DNA of 28,707 nt from WQXF01 sp031552825 (GTDB taxonomy: Bacteria > Bacillota > Clostridia > Christensenellales > Aristaeellaceae). Position 1 is the stretch's first letter. The number at the start of each line of letters is the position of its first letter. The position numbers and the translations under genes are program-made. The DNA is taken from assembly GCA_031552825.1 (NCBI GenBank), contig JAVBMD010000041.1:1-28707 (forward strand), in the 5' to 3' direction. Positions 7,095 through 13,569 of the stretch are shown one piece after another. The notes below the pieces were generated by a model. That model searched no databases and had not been told where the DNA came from. It worked only from the letters and a program-made list of their open reading frames with translations.

Positions 7095-8104
7095 GCGAGC
7101 AAAGAGCCCAACTAAGCGAGCAAAAAACCCAGCGAGCCGGAAGCGCCAAAAATTTTCTCCTGTCGCACATGATCGAACTTTTGCTGCTGGTGTTGATCGT
7201 CATCATGAGCTTGGTGTCCCCGGCGTTTATGACGATCACCAATGTCTTAAATATTCTGCGCAACGTCGCGATGAAGGGCGTCATCGCTTACGGCATGTGC
7301 CTGGTGATCCTGTCCGGCGATATCGATCTTTCGGTGGGCAGCCAGGTCGGCCTCAGCGCGGTCATCATCGCGTTCGTCAGCAAGTCTCTGAATACAAGCA
7401 CTGGGTTGCCCATCGAATTCGGCGCGATGATCGGCCTCGTGGTGGCGATGGCGGTAGCGTTGACCTTCGGCGCTTTCCACGCGTGGGCGCGCCACAAGTT
7501 CGGCATGCCCAGCTTCATCGTTACGCTGGCCAGCCTCAATACGATGTACGGGCTCTCGGCCATTATCTGCGGCGGGTTTCCCATCGTCAACGCCTTTCCG
7601 CAGTGGTACATCTTCTTGGGAACCGGCCGCATCCTCGGCATACCGGTTCCGGCCATCGTGCTGGCCATCGCGTTTGTGTGCGTGCTGTTCCTGAGTGAGA
7701 AAACCGATTTGGGCCGCAAGATCTATGCCGTCGGCGGCAACGCGGAGGCGGCGCGGCTTTCGGGCATCAGCGTATGGAAAACGCGCCTGTTCGTGATGTG
7801 CTTTGTGCAGTTCCTGTGTGTCATCAGCGGCGTGATGAATTCCGCGCAGGTGCGCAGCGCCACCTTCGGTTTTGGCCGCGGCTGGGAAACGCAGATCATC
7901 TCCTCGGTGGTCATCGGCGGCACCAGCATGCTGGGCGGCATCGGCACCATCTGGGGAACGCTGATCGGCGTGCTGTTTACCGGCGTGATCTCCAACGGCA
8001 TGACGCTGCTCAACGTCAACGAGTATTTGCAGTATGTGGTCAATGGCGGGCTGATGTTCTGCGCCGTGCTGTTCAACACCTACATGACGCGCAAGAAGAG
8101 CTAG
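7091..8104 (+). CDS. Sugar ABC transporter permease (RbsC type)
   Basis: This 337-residue, very hydrophobic protein has many membrane helices and family motifs: VILSGDIDLSVGSQVGLSAV, PSFIVTLASLNTMYGLSAII, AVGGNAEAARLSGI (the coupling loop that contacts the ATPase), VVIGGTSMLGGIGTIWGTLIGV and VNEYLQYVVNGGLM. It forms the membrane channel of the importer, probably as a dimer. The start used is the ATG at 7091, which shares ATGA with the ATPase stop and implies translational coupling. An upstream in-frame ATG at 7070 would overlap the ATPase gene further and is less likely. The first 20 residues or so are polar (SEQRAQLSEQKTQ) and lie before the first helix. Confidence 0.94.
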   Translation: MSEQRAQLSEQKTQRAGSAKNFLLSHMIELLLLVLIVIMSLVSPAFMTITNVLNILRNVAMKGVIAYGMCLVILSGDIDLSVGSQVGLSAVIIAFVSKSLNTSTGLPIEFGAMIGLVVAMAVALTFGAFHAWARHKFGMPSFIVTLASLNTMYGLSAIICGGFPIVNAFPQWYIFLGTGRILGIPVPAIVLAIAFVCVLFLSEKTDLGRKIYAVGGNAEAARLSGISVWKTRLFVMCFVQFLCVISGVMNSAQVRSATFGFGRGWETQIISSVVIGGTSMLGGIGTIWGTLIGVLFTGVISNGMTLLNVNEYLQYVVNGGLMFCAVLFNTYMTRKKS

Positions 8105-8138
8105 GGTGTTTGCGGCTATTTAAGATCGAATCGAGTTG

Positions 8139-9098
8139 ATGCGGATGAGATTGGGGATCGACATTGGCGGCACGAGCGTCGGCTGCGCTGTGGTAGGCGA
8201 GGGCGGGGAAATCCTTGCGCAAAAGAGCATCGCGACCCATGCGAACAGGCCGTACGACGCGGTGATCCGCGATGTTGCCAATGCGGCGCTCGCGGCGGCG
8301 GAGATCGCCGGATGCGGCCTGGACGCCATCGAGCTGGTTGGCGTGGGCTGTCCGGGAATTTTGGATCGAAAAACTGGCGTGGTGATCTACAGCAACAATA
8401 TCGCATGGGAAAACGTGCCGCTGGTTGAGGAACTGCGCCGGTATCTGCCCAAACCAATCTTTGTGGACAACGACGCCAATTGTGCGGCGCTGGGCGAATT
8501 CATCTGCGGCGCGGCACAGGGCGCGGCTTCTTCGGTTACCGTCACGCTGGGTACCGGCGTGGGCGGCGGCATTATTTTGGACGGGCATCTGCTGGGCGGT
8601 TTCAATTCGGCGGCGAACGTCGTCGGGCATAGCGTGATCGTTTCCGGCGGAGAGCAATGCAATTGCGGACGAAAAGGATGCTGGGAGACCTATGCTTCGG
8701 TAACGGCGCTGATCCGCATGTCGAACCAAGCCGCCGATCAGCATCCGCAATCGATGCTTGCGCGGGCGCGGAGCAGCGGAGAACCGTTCACCGGCAAGAG
8801 CATCTTTGCCATCGCGCAGGCGGGGGACGCTGCGGCGCTGGCCGTTCTGGAGACCTACTATTTCTATGTGGCCGAGGGCATCATCGACCTTATCAATATT
8901 TTGCAGCCCGAGGTAATCGTCATCGGCGGCGGGCTGAGCCAGATCGGCGATGCGCTGCTTCAGCCGGTGGAGCGGCACGTGCGGCGCGGCGTATACTGTA
9001 AGCAGGTGCCGTTGCCGCGCATTCGCATCGCCGAGTTGGGCAACGATGCGGGAATTATCGGCGCGGCCTACCTGCGCGAGCATCAAAGGAACGATTAG
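8139..9098 (+). CDS. ROK-family sugar kinase (glucokinase-like)
   Basis: This protein of about 319 residues has the ROK kinase layout without a DNA-binding domain. It has an ATP-binding LGIDIGGTSVG at the N-terminus, FVDNDANCAALGEF, VTLGTGVGGGIILDGHL, the zinc motif CNCGRKGCWE, and VIVIGGGLSQIGD near the end. It would phosphorylate the imported sugar in the cytoplasm, making the substrate for the isomerase at the head of the operon. It starts 34 bases after the permease, with no terminator between them. The start is uncertain: TTG 8136, ATG 8139 and ATG 8145 are all in frame and none has a good Shine-Dalgarno sequence; ATG 8139 is used. Exact sugar specificity (glucose, mannose, allose, fructose) cannot be read from the motifs. 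Confidence 0.9.
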   Translation: MRMRLGIDIGGTSVGCAVVGEGGEILAQKSIATHANRPYDAVIRDVANAALAAAEIAGCGLDAIELVGVGCPGILDRKTGVVIYSNNIAWENVPLVEELRRYLPKPIFVDNDANCAALGEFICGAAQGAASSVTVTLGTGVGGGIILDGHLLGGFNSAANVVGHSVIVSGGEQCNCGRKGCWETYASVTALIRMSNQAADQHPQSMLARARSSGEPFTGKSIFAIAQAGDAAALAVLETYYFYVAEGIIDLINILQPEVIVIGGGLSQIGDALLQPVERHVRRGVYCKQVPLPRIRIAELGNDAGIIGAAYLREHQRND

Positions 9099-9105
9099 CC
9101 TTCCT

Positions 9106-9148
9106 CGCCCATATGAAGCCTTGATTAATAGGCGCATGGGCGTTTTTT
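9106..9148 (+). terminator. Intrinsic terminator of the sugar operon
   Basis: CGCCCAT (9106-9112) pairs with ATGGGCG (9136-9142) and is followed directly by six T (9143-9148). It lies eight bases after the kinase stop. Confidence 0.85.
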
Positions 9149-9160
9149 GTTCCAGTTCGC

Positions 9161-9189
9161 TTGACTGGTAAATAAATGCATGGTAATAT
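9161..9189 (+). promoter_or_regulatory. Sigma-A promoter upstream of the LCP gene
   Basis: TTGACT (9161-9166) and TAATAT (9184-9189) are 17 bases apart. The leader to the ATG at 9286 would be about 90 bases. It lies directly after the preceding terminator, so a new transcription unit starts here. Confidence 0.7.
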
Positions 9190-9285
9190 GAGTTGATTCC
9201 AATGTTTGTAATCTTTTAGGCGATAGGGGTTCTCATTATTCGGATGTGAGTCGACAAAGCGAAGGGCGAGGGGTTATTCGGCATC

Positions 9286-10329
9286 ATGAAAAGCGAACGC
9301 ACGAACCGTTGGGTCGGGCAAAGCCGGAAGCGGATAGCGCTAATCAGCGTTATTAGCATTCTCTTGATGATCGTACTGGGAGGCGGCCTTTATATCGCGG
9401 CGCGCAGGGCGGAGCTGGAGGCAGGCAGTCATGAAGTGCCGCGCGGCGATTTAAAGGGAAGGTTTGAAGAGCCCCGAATCGTCGAATATAAAGGAAAGAA
9501 ATACCAATACAGAACCGACCTGCTGACCATTTTGCTCGCGGGCATCGATCGGACGGAACAGCAAGCCGAGGAAGCAAGCGGGTTCCGGAATGGCGGGCAG
9601 GCCGACTTTCTATCGTTGCTAATCATTGATCCCAAGAAGGAGACCGTTACGCCGCTGCAAATCGACCGTGATACGATGACGGAGATCACCGTGCTGGGCA
9701 TTCTCGGCAACGTGGCGGGCACGCGCAACGCGCAAATCTGCTTGTCTCATGGCTTCGGCGATGGCAAGATGCAGAGCGGTCAATTCACAGCGGAAGCGGT
9801 CAGCAAACTGCTCTTTGGTGTGAATGTGGATTTTTTCATGACAATTCAATTGGAAGGAATCGGGCAGATCAACGACGCGCTGGGCGGCGTTCCGGTTACG
9901 ATTGAAGACGATTTTTCCGCGATGGACCCGACCATGGTTCCCGGCGCAACGCTTACGCTGCATGGCAAGCAGGCGGAATACTTCGTACGGAGCCGCATGA
10001 ACATCGGCGTGGGAACAAACGAATCGCGCATGGTGCGCCAGCGCCAATACCTGAACAACGCGGGGGAGCTGCTTGACCTAAGGATGCAGGAGAACCCTAA
10101 CTTCGTTGGCAAGCTATTTGATTCGCTGGGGGAATATCTCGTCACCGACCTTTCGCGCGGACGGATGATAAATGAGGCATACGGCAGCCGGAACTACCGC
10201 CGCAATGACATCATCACCCCCAAGGGAGAACACGTTGAGGGCGAAGACGGATTTGTGGAGTTTCATGTCGATCAGAGCGCACTTGAAGAATTGGTTCTTG
10301 CAATCTTCTTCGAGCCGGTCGCTCCATAA
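9286..10329 (+). CDS. LytR-CpsA-Psr (LCP) family protein
   Basis: This 347-residue protein has a short basic cytoplasmic start (KSERTNRWVGQSRKR), one membrane helix (about residues 18-40) and an extracellular LCP domain from about residue 80: LLTILLAGIDRT, ADFLSLLIIDPKKETVTPLQIDRDTM, LSHGFGDG, VDFFMTIQLEGIGQINDALGGVPVTI, LHGKQAEYFVRSR, and the Arg pair in ESRMVRQRQYL. LCP enzymes transfer lipid-linked glycopolymers onto peptidoglycan. The Asp and Arg residues expected for pyrophosphate binding are present (IDRDTM, RMVRQRQ). The ribosome site is loose (GAGGGG, about 12 bases away). It heads the region of polysaccharide phosphoregulators, a usual context for LCP genes. Confidence 0.9.
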   Translation: MKSERTNRWVGQSRKRIALISVISILLMIVLGGGLYIAARRAELEAGSHEVPRGDLKGRFEEPRIVEYKGKKYQYRTDLLTILLAGIDRTEQQAEEASGFRNGGQADFLSLLIIDPKKETVTPLQIDRDTMTEITVLGILGNVAGTRNAQICLSHGFGDGKMQSGQFTAEAVSKLLFGVNVDFFMTIQLEGIGQINDALGGVPVTIEDDFSAMDPTMVPGATLTLHGKQAEYFVRSRMNIGVGTNESRMVRQRQYLNNAGELLDLRMQENPNFVGKLFDSLGEYLVTDLSRGRMINEAYGSRNYRRNDIITPKGEHVEGEDGFVEFHVDQSALEELVLAIFFEPVAP

Positions 10330-10422
10330 AGTTACTCGAAATGCCACGAGCATTGATGGGGATTGATTCAAAGACGAATGAGCATATCGGCGCGAGCCGT
10401 TTGCGGAAAGGAGTGGATTCTC

Positions 10423-11013
10423 ATGAACAAGAAACTGATCTGTTTAGTACTCTCACTGACGATGATCTGTGTTTCCTCCTTGGCCTTTGCAGCGCCGAGT
10501 AAGACGACCAGTGATATGACGAGCGTTAAGTCGACCAGCAGCAGCTCGTCTCGCGTTTTGGGCGCGGGCGATGGGTTGGTCATTGAGGCGATTGCCCTTA
10601 CGAAGGATGCGGCAGCGGAGCTGGCGACGATTTCTGCGTTTGCGGCGGCCAAGACCGGCCCGGTGATCGACTACTTTGGGGGCGTTAAGGAACAGGCTGT
10701 GGCGCTGTTGCCCCAGGGCTTCGATGCGACTAAGCTGGTGATGAATGAGCTGATTTCTGTCTCGGTGTCTGGCTATGAAGCAAGCATGGGCGACGTCAGC
10801 GCGCTTTTCACCTTTGCGACCTCGTACAAGGCTGGGACGCAACTCATCGTGTTGGTCGGCTACAAGACCGGCAACACCGTAACATGGGTGCCATTGAGGG
10901 GCGTAGTCGAGAATGGCGGCGTGAAGGTTTTCTTCACGAAGGAAGTCTTGACAAAGATCAACGGTCAGCAGGTGATGGTTGCTGTGCTGAGCGAAGACAC
11001 GAGCGCGAAATAA
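10423..11013 (+). CDS. Secreted protein of unknown function
   Basis: This 196-residue protein has a clear Sec signal peptide (MNKKLICLVLSLTMICVSSLAFA, cut before APSK). A Ser/Thr-rich linker (about 25-45) and a compact domain follow. The mature part has alternating hydrophobic and Thr/Val segments (FATSYKAGTQLIVLVGYKTG, TWVPLRGVVENGGVKVFFTKE) that look like beta strands. I do not recognise the family. The start is the ATG at 10423, preceded by GGAAAGGAG (10405-10413); the longer frame back to 10363 would hide the signal peptide behind 20 residues. It lies between the LCP gene and the chain-length/kinase/phosphatase genes, so a cell-surface role is plausible. There is no anchor motif; it is probably released or held non-covalently. 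Confidence 0.8.
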   Translation: MNKKLICLVLSLTMICVSSLAFAAPSKTTSDMTSVKSTSSSSSRVLGAGDGLVIEAIALTKDAAAELATISAFAAAKTGPVIDYFGGVKEQAVALLPQGFDATKLVMNELISVSVSGYEASMGDVSALFTFATSYKAGTQLIVLVGYKTGNTVTWVPLRGVVENGGVKVFFTKEVLTKINGQQVMVAVLSEDTSAK

Positions 11014-11052
11014 CGCTTTCTTGTGCATCTGTTGAGAACCTAATAAGGATGC

Positions 11053-11166
11053 GCAGAAATCGCAATCGAGCTAGTGCCCCCCAAAAGAGCGAATCAATTC
11101 TAATTCTTAGTCTGGATTTCGAGGCTGCGATTTCTGCCGGGTGATGTATGCTCCCGGCAGAAATCG
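11053..11166 (+). promoter_or_regulatory. Attenuator-like leader with two mutually exclusive hairpins
   Basis: GCAGAAATCGCA (11053-11064) is a perfect 12-base complement of TGCGATTTCTGC (11126-11137). The second segment overlaps the left arm of a perfect 14-bp stem, CGATTTCTGCCGGG (11128-11141)/CCCGGCAGAAATCG (11153-11166). Only one pairing can form at a time. This is the layout of an antiterminator/terminator switch in front of the chain-length regulator gene. The T-tract after the second stem is poor (TTAGTTAAT), so termination strength is doubtful. Confidence 0.5.
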
Positions 11167-11198
11167 TTAGTTAATAGAACATGTTTCCGGAGGCACGT

Positions 11199-12014
11199 AT
11201 GGCATTGGAAGAGAAGGATCGAGCGCTTCACACGCAGGAATTTGAGCCTGCCGCGGCGCATGTTGAGGCTGAGCATGAGATTGATCTGCTTGAGCTGCTT
11301 TATCGTATGCTGGAAAAGCTTAAGTATATCGTGCTGTCCGCAGTGCTATGCGCGGCGATTGCTGGGGCATATTCTTTCTTTTTAGCCACACCAATCTATC
11401 AGGCGACGGCAAAGCTGTATGTCGTCAACTCAAAAGATTCCGCGTTGAATTTGGCGGATTTGCAAATCGGCTCCTACCTCACCACCGATTACCAAGAAGT
11501 GTTTAAGACCTGGGAAGTACACGAAATGGTAATACAGGAGTTGGGGTTGCGGTATAATTATCGCGAGCTGGAATCGATGCTCTCCATCAAGAATCCAGCC
11601 AACACCCGTATTCTCAATATTACGGTTACCTCAAAGGATCCGACCGAAGCGACGAACCTCGCGAATGTCTATGCGAAAATTGCGAAAAAATATATTTCGA
11701 CGGCGATGGAGACAGAGGAGCCCAATGTGATGTCCACCGCGCTCCAGCCGACCACGCCGATCAGCCCCAATAAAACGAGAAATATCGCGCTAGGATTTGC
11801 CTTGGGCATGCTGCTTGCTATGGGCATCATTGCGTTGCAATTCATATTAGATGATAAAATCAAGACCGCCGACGATATATTGCGATATGCGAACATGCCG
11901 ACGCTTGCGGTCATACCCGTCATGGAGGATGCCGCCGAGCCTGCGGGAGGAGCGAAGAGGAAAGCGGAGCAGAGGGGCGGAAATAAGCAGAAGGGCAGTG
12001 ACCGCAGGCTATGA
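11199..12014 (+). CDS. Polysaccharide chain-length regulator / tyrosine kinase modulator (Wzz family, CpsC/YveK-like)
   Basis: This 271-residue protein has two membrane helices bracketing an extracellular domain, as in CpsC, CapA and YveK. Helix 1 is around residues 47-69 (YIVLSAVLCAAIAGAYSFF), followed by YQATAKLYVVNS. Helix 2 is near residues 200-220 (IALGFALGMLLAMGIIALQF), preceded by the proline-rich LQPTTPISPNKTRN. The cytoplasmic tail (DDKIKTADDILRYANMPTLAVIPVMED) is the part that activates the partner kinase. The ATG at 11199 has CCGGAGG five to six bases upstream, which is why it is preferred over the ATG at 11181. The gene overlaps the kinase gene by 4 bases. The last 25 residues or so are very basic. 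Confidence 0.88.
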   Translation: MALEEKDRALHTQEFEPAAAHVEAEHEIDLLELLYRMLEKLKYIVLSAVLCAAIAGAYSFFLATPIYQATAKLYVVNSKDSALNLADLQIGSYLTTDYQEVFKTWEVHEMVIQELGLRYNYRELESMLSIKNPANTRILNITVTSKDPTEATNLANVYAKIAKKYISTAMETEEPNVMSTALQPTTPISPNKTRNIALGFALGMLLAMGIIALQFILDDKIKTADDILRYANMPTLAVIPVMEDAAEPAGGAKRKAEQRGGNKQKGSDRRL

Positions 12015-12775
12015 AAAAGCTAGCTTTTACCCGGTTTAAGCCACTTGATTATGCCTGCACGGAAGCGCTGAATACGCTTTGTACCAACCTTACGTTTGTA
12101 GGCAGCAACATCAAAAAGATCATGATTACCAGTTGCCAAGCCGCCGAGGGAAAATCCTTCATAACGATGAACATCCTGCGGACGATGGCAAGCCTTGGGA
12201 AGCGGGTTGTCTTGGTGGATGCGGATTTGCGGCGCTCGATGCTTTCGAGCCGCTACGGCGTTCGCACCAGCGATGAAAAGGAACAAGGGCTGGCGCATTA
12301 CTTGGCGGGCATGTGCTCGCTTGAGGATGTTTTGTATGCCACCAATATTGACGGCGCGTATATGCTGCCGGTGGGCTGCAGCGTAACGAACTCCTTGTCG
12401 CTGCTGAGCACGATGCGCATGCACGCGATGCTCGATCAATTGGCCGAGACCTTTGATATTGTGCTTGTGGACGCGCCGCCGGTGGGCATCATCATCGATG
12501 CCGCGGAGATTGCCAAGTCCTGCGATGGGACGCTGATGATCGTGTCCTACAACAAGGCCAGCAGGCGGGAGCTCAGCGACGCGAAGCGGCAGATTGAGCG
12601 GACCGGGTGCAGGGTGCTGGGCGCTGTGCTGAACAATGTAGAGTTGAGCACCTACAGCAATAAGCGTTACTATAATAAGACGTACTACACGCATTACAAC
12701 GCGAACGCGATGAAGGTAGCGCGAAAGAAAACGCAAAGGCCGCCCGCTGAGCAGGCAGACGGTTCTCCCCAGTGA
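12011..12775 (+). CDS. Bacterial tyrosine kinase (BY-kinase, CpsD/YwqD-like)
   Basis: This 254-residue cytoplasmic kinase has the three BY-kinase nucleotide motifs: Walker A SCQAAEGKSF (about 41-50), Walker A' VVLVDADLR (66-74) and Walker B IVLVDAPP (150-157). The C-terminal tail holds a tyrosine cluster (six Tyr between residues 215 and 229: STYSNKRYYNKTYYTHYN) that is the usual site of autophosphorylation. These kinases control capsule or exopolysaccharide assembly together with the Wzz-like partner encoded immediately upstream and the phosphatase encoded downstream. The start ATG shares ATGA with the upstream stop, so translation is coupled. The length matches stand-alone Firmicute BY-kinases. 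Confidence 0.93.
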   Translation: MKKLAFTRFKPLDYACTEALNTLCTNLTFVGSNIKKIMITSCQAAEGKSFITMNILRTMASLGKRVVLVDADLRRSMLSSRYGVRTSDEKEQGLAHYLAGMCSLEDVLYATNIDGAYMLPVGCSVTNSLSLLSTMRMHAMLDQLAETFDIVLVDAPPVGIIIDAAEIAKSCDGTLMIVSYNKASRRELSDAKRQIERTGCRVLGAVLNNVELSTYSNKRYYNKTYYTHYNANAMKVARKKTQRPPAEQADGSPQ

Positions 12776-13494
12776 ATGACTTTACCGACATCCACCAACA
12801 TTTGGTTTATGCGACAGATGACGGACCGACGACTTTTGAAAAGACACGCGCAATGCTCGAAGACGCACGCCGCAACGGTATCGGCACGGTCATCGCGACC
12901 CCGCACGTCACCCCCGGCATACAGGCGTTCGACCTAGAGGCATACCATCGCAAGCTTGAGACGATCACGGCGTATTGCACGCGCGAATTGCCGGACATCC
13001 AAGTGCTGCCCGGCGCGGAAATCTTTTACACGGAAGCGACCAGCCGATTGCTGAAGGAGCGGCAAATCCCCACTTTGGCGAACACCGATTTTGTGCTGGT
13101 TGAGTTTTCTCCGGATATTCGGTTCGAGGCGCTATCCGAAGCAGCCTTATCCCTGCTGCGCGCTGGATTCCGGCCGATCTTGGCGCATGTCGAGCGGTAT
13201 GAATGCCTCGCGCATCATCCGCGGCGAGCCTATGCGCTGAAAGCGCAAATGGAGGTGCGATACCAGATCAATTGCGCGACGATCCTAGCGGGAAAGGGAT
13301 TTCGCGTGAACCGGTTTTGCAAAAAGCTGCTCCGCGACCACTTGGTCGATGCGGTGGCCACCGATGCGCACAATACCAGCACGCGCCCGATACGGATGCG
13401 CGAAGCATACGACGTGTTGGTTAAGGACTATGGCGAGGCTTATGCATCGCGATTGACCGGGCGCGAAGGCGGCGTGATGGGGTTGCCGGAGTAG
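12772..13494 (+). CDS. PHP-type protein tyrosine phosphatase (CpsB/YwqE-like)
   Basis: This 240-residue metal-dependent phosphatase has the PHP motifs: DIHQHLVYATDDGP (residues 6-19), ATPHVTPG (about 43-50), PGAEIFY, AHVERY and ATDAHN near the end. The family dephosphorylates the tyrosine cluster of the BY-kinase encoded just upstream. The start is a GTG that overlaps the kinase stop (GTGA); there is no strong Shine-Dalgarno sequence, so coupling is likely. The common family form DIHSHILPGIDDG differs here by Gln-His and Val-Tyr-Ala-Thr substitutions, but the metal-binding His and Asp residues are kept. No glycosyltransferase follows; the transcription unit ends here. Confidence 0.92.
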   Translation: MNDFTDIHQHLVYATDDGPTTFEKTRAMLEDARRNGIGTVIATPHVTPGIQAFDLEAYHRKLETITAYCTRELPDIQVLPGAEIFYTEATSRLLKERQIPTLANTDFVLVEFSPDIRFEALSEAALSLLRAGFRPILAHVERYECLAHHPRRAYALKAQMEVRYQINCATILAGKGFRVNRFCKKLLRDHLVDAVATDAHNTSTRPIRMREAYDVLVKDYGEAYASRLTGREGGVMGLPE

Positions 13495-13524
13495 TTTTTT
13501 CGTTGTGCTGAAAGAAAATGAATA

Positions 13525-13559
13525 CAAGAACGCCCTTGCTGCTTGCAGGGGCGTTCTTG
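13525..13559. terminator. Terminator between convergent genes
   Basis: CAAGAACGCCC (13525-13535) pairs perfectly with GGGCGTTCTTG (13549-13559), and the stem can extend inward by a few pairs. On the minus strand it is followed by a T-rich stretch (TATTCATTTTCTTTC), so it should end transcription of the GLUG-protein gene. On the plus strand the T-tract is weak, so it may only partly stop the phosphatase transcript. Confidence 0.75.
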
Positions 13560-13569
13560 CATTGTCGGT

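Noticed and set aside
8073..9137. 354-codon minus-strand open frame
   Set aside because: Antisense to the ROK kinase, which has all its motifs intact.
13495..13510. T-run straight after the phosphatase stop considered as a terminator
   Set aside because: The only possible stem before it is short and uses G-T pairs; the stem at 13525-13559 is much better.
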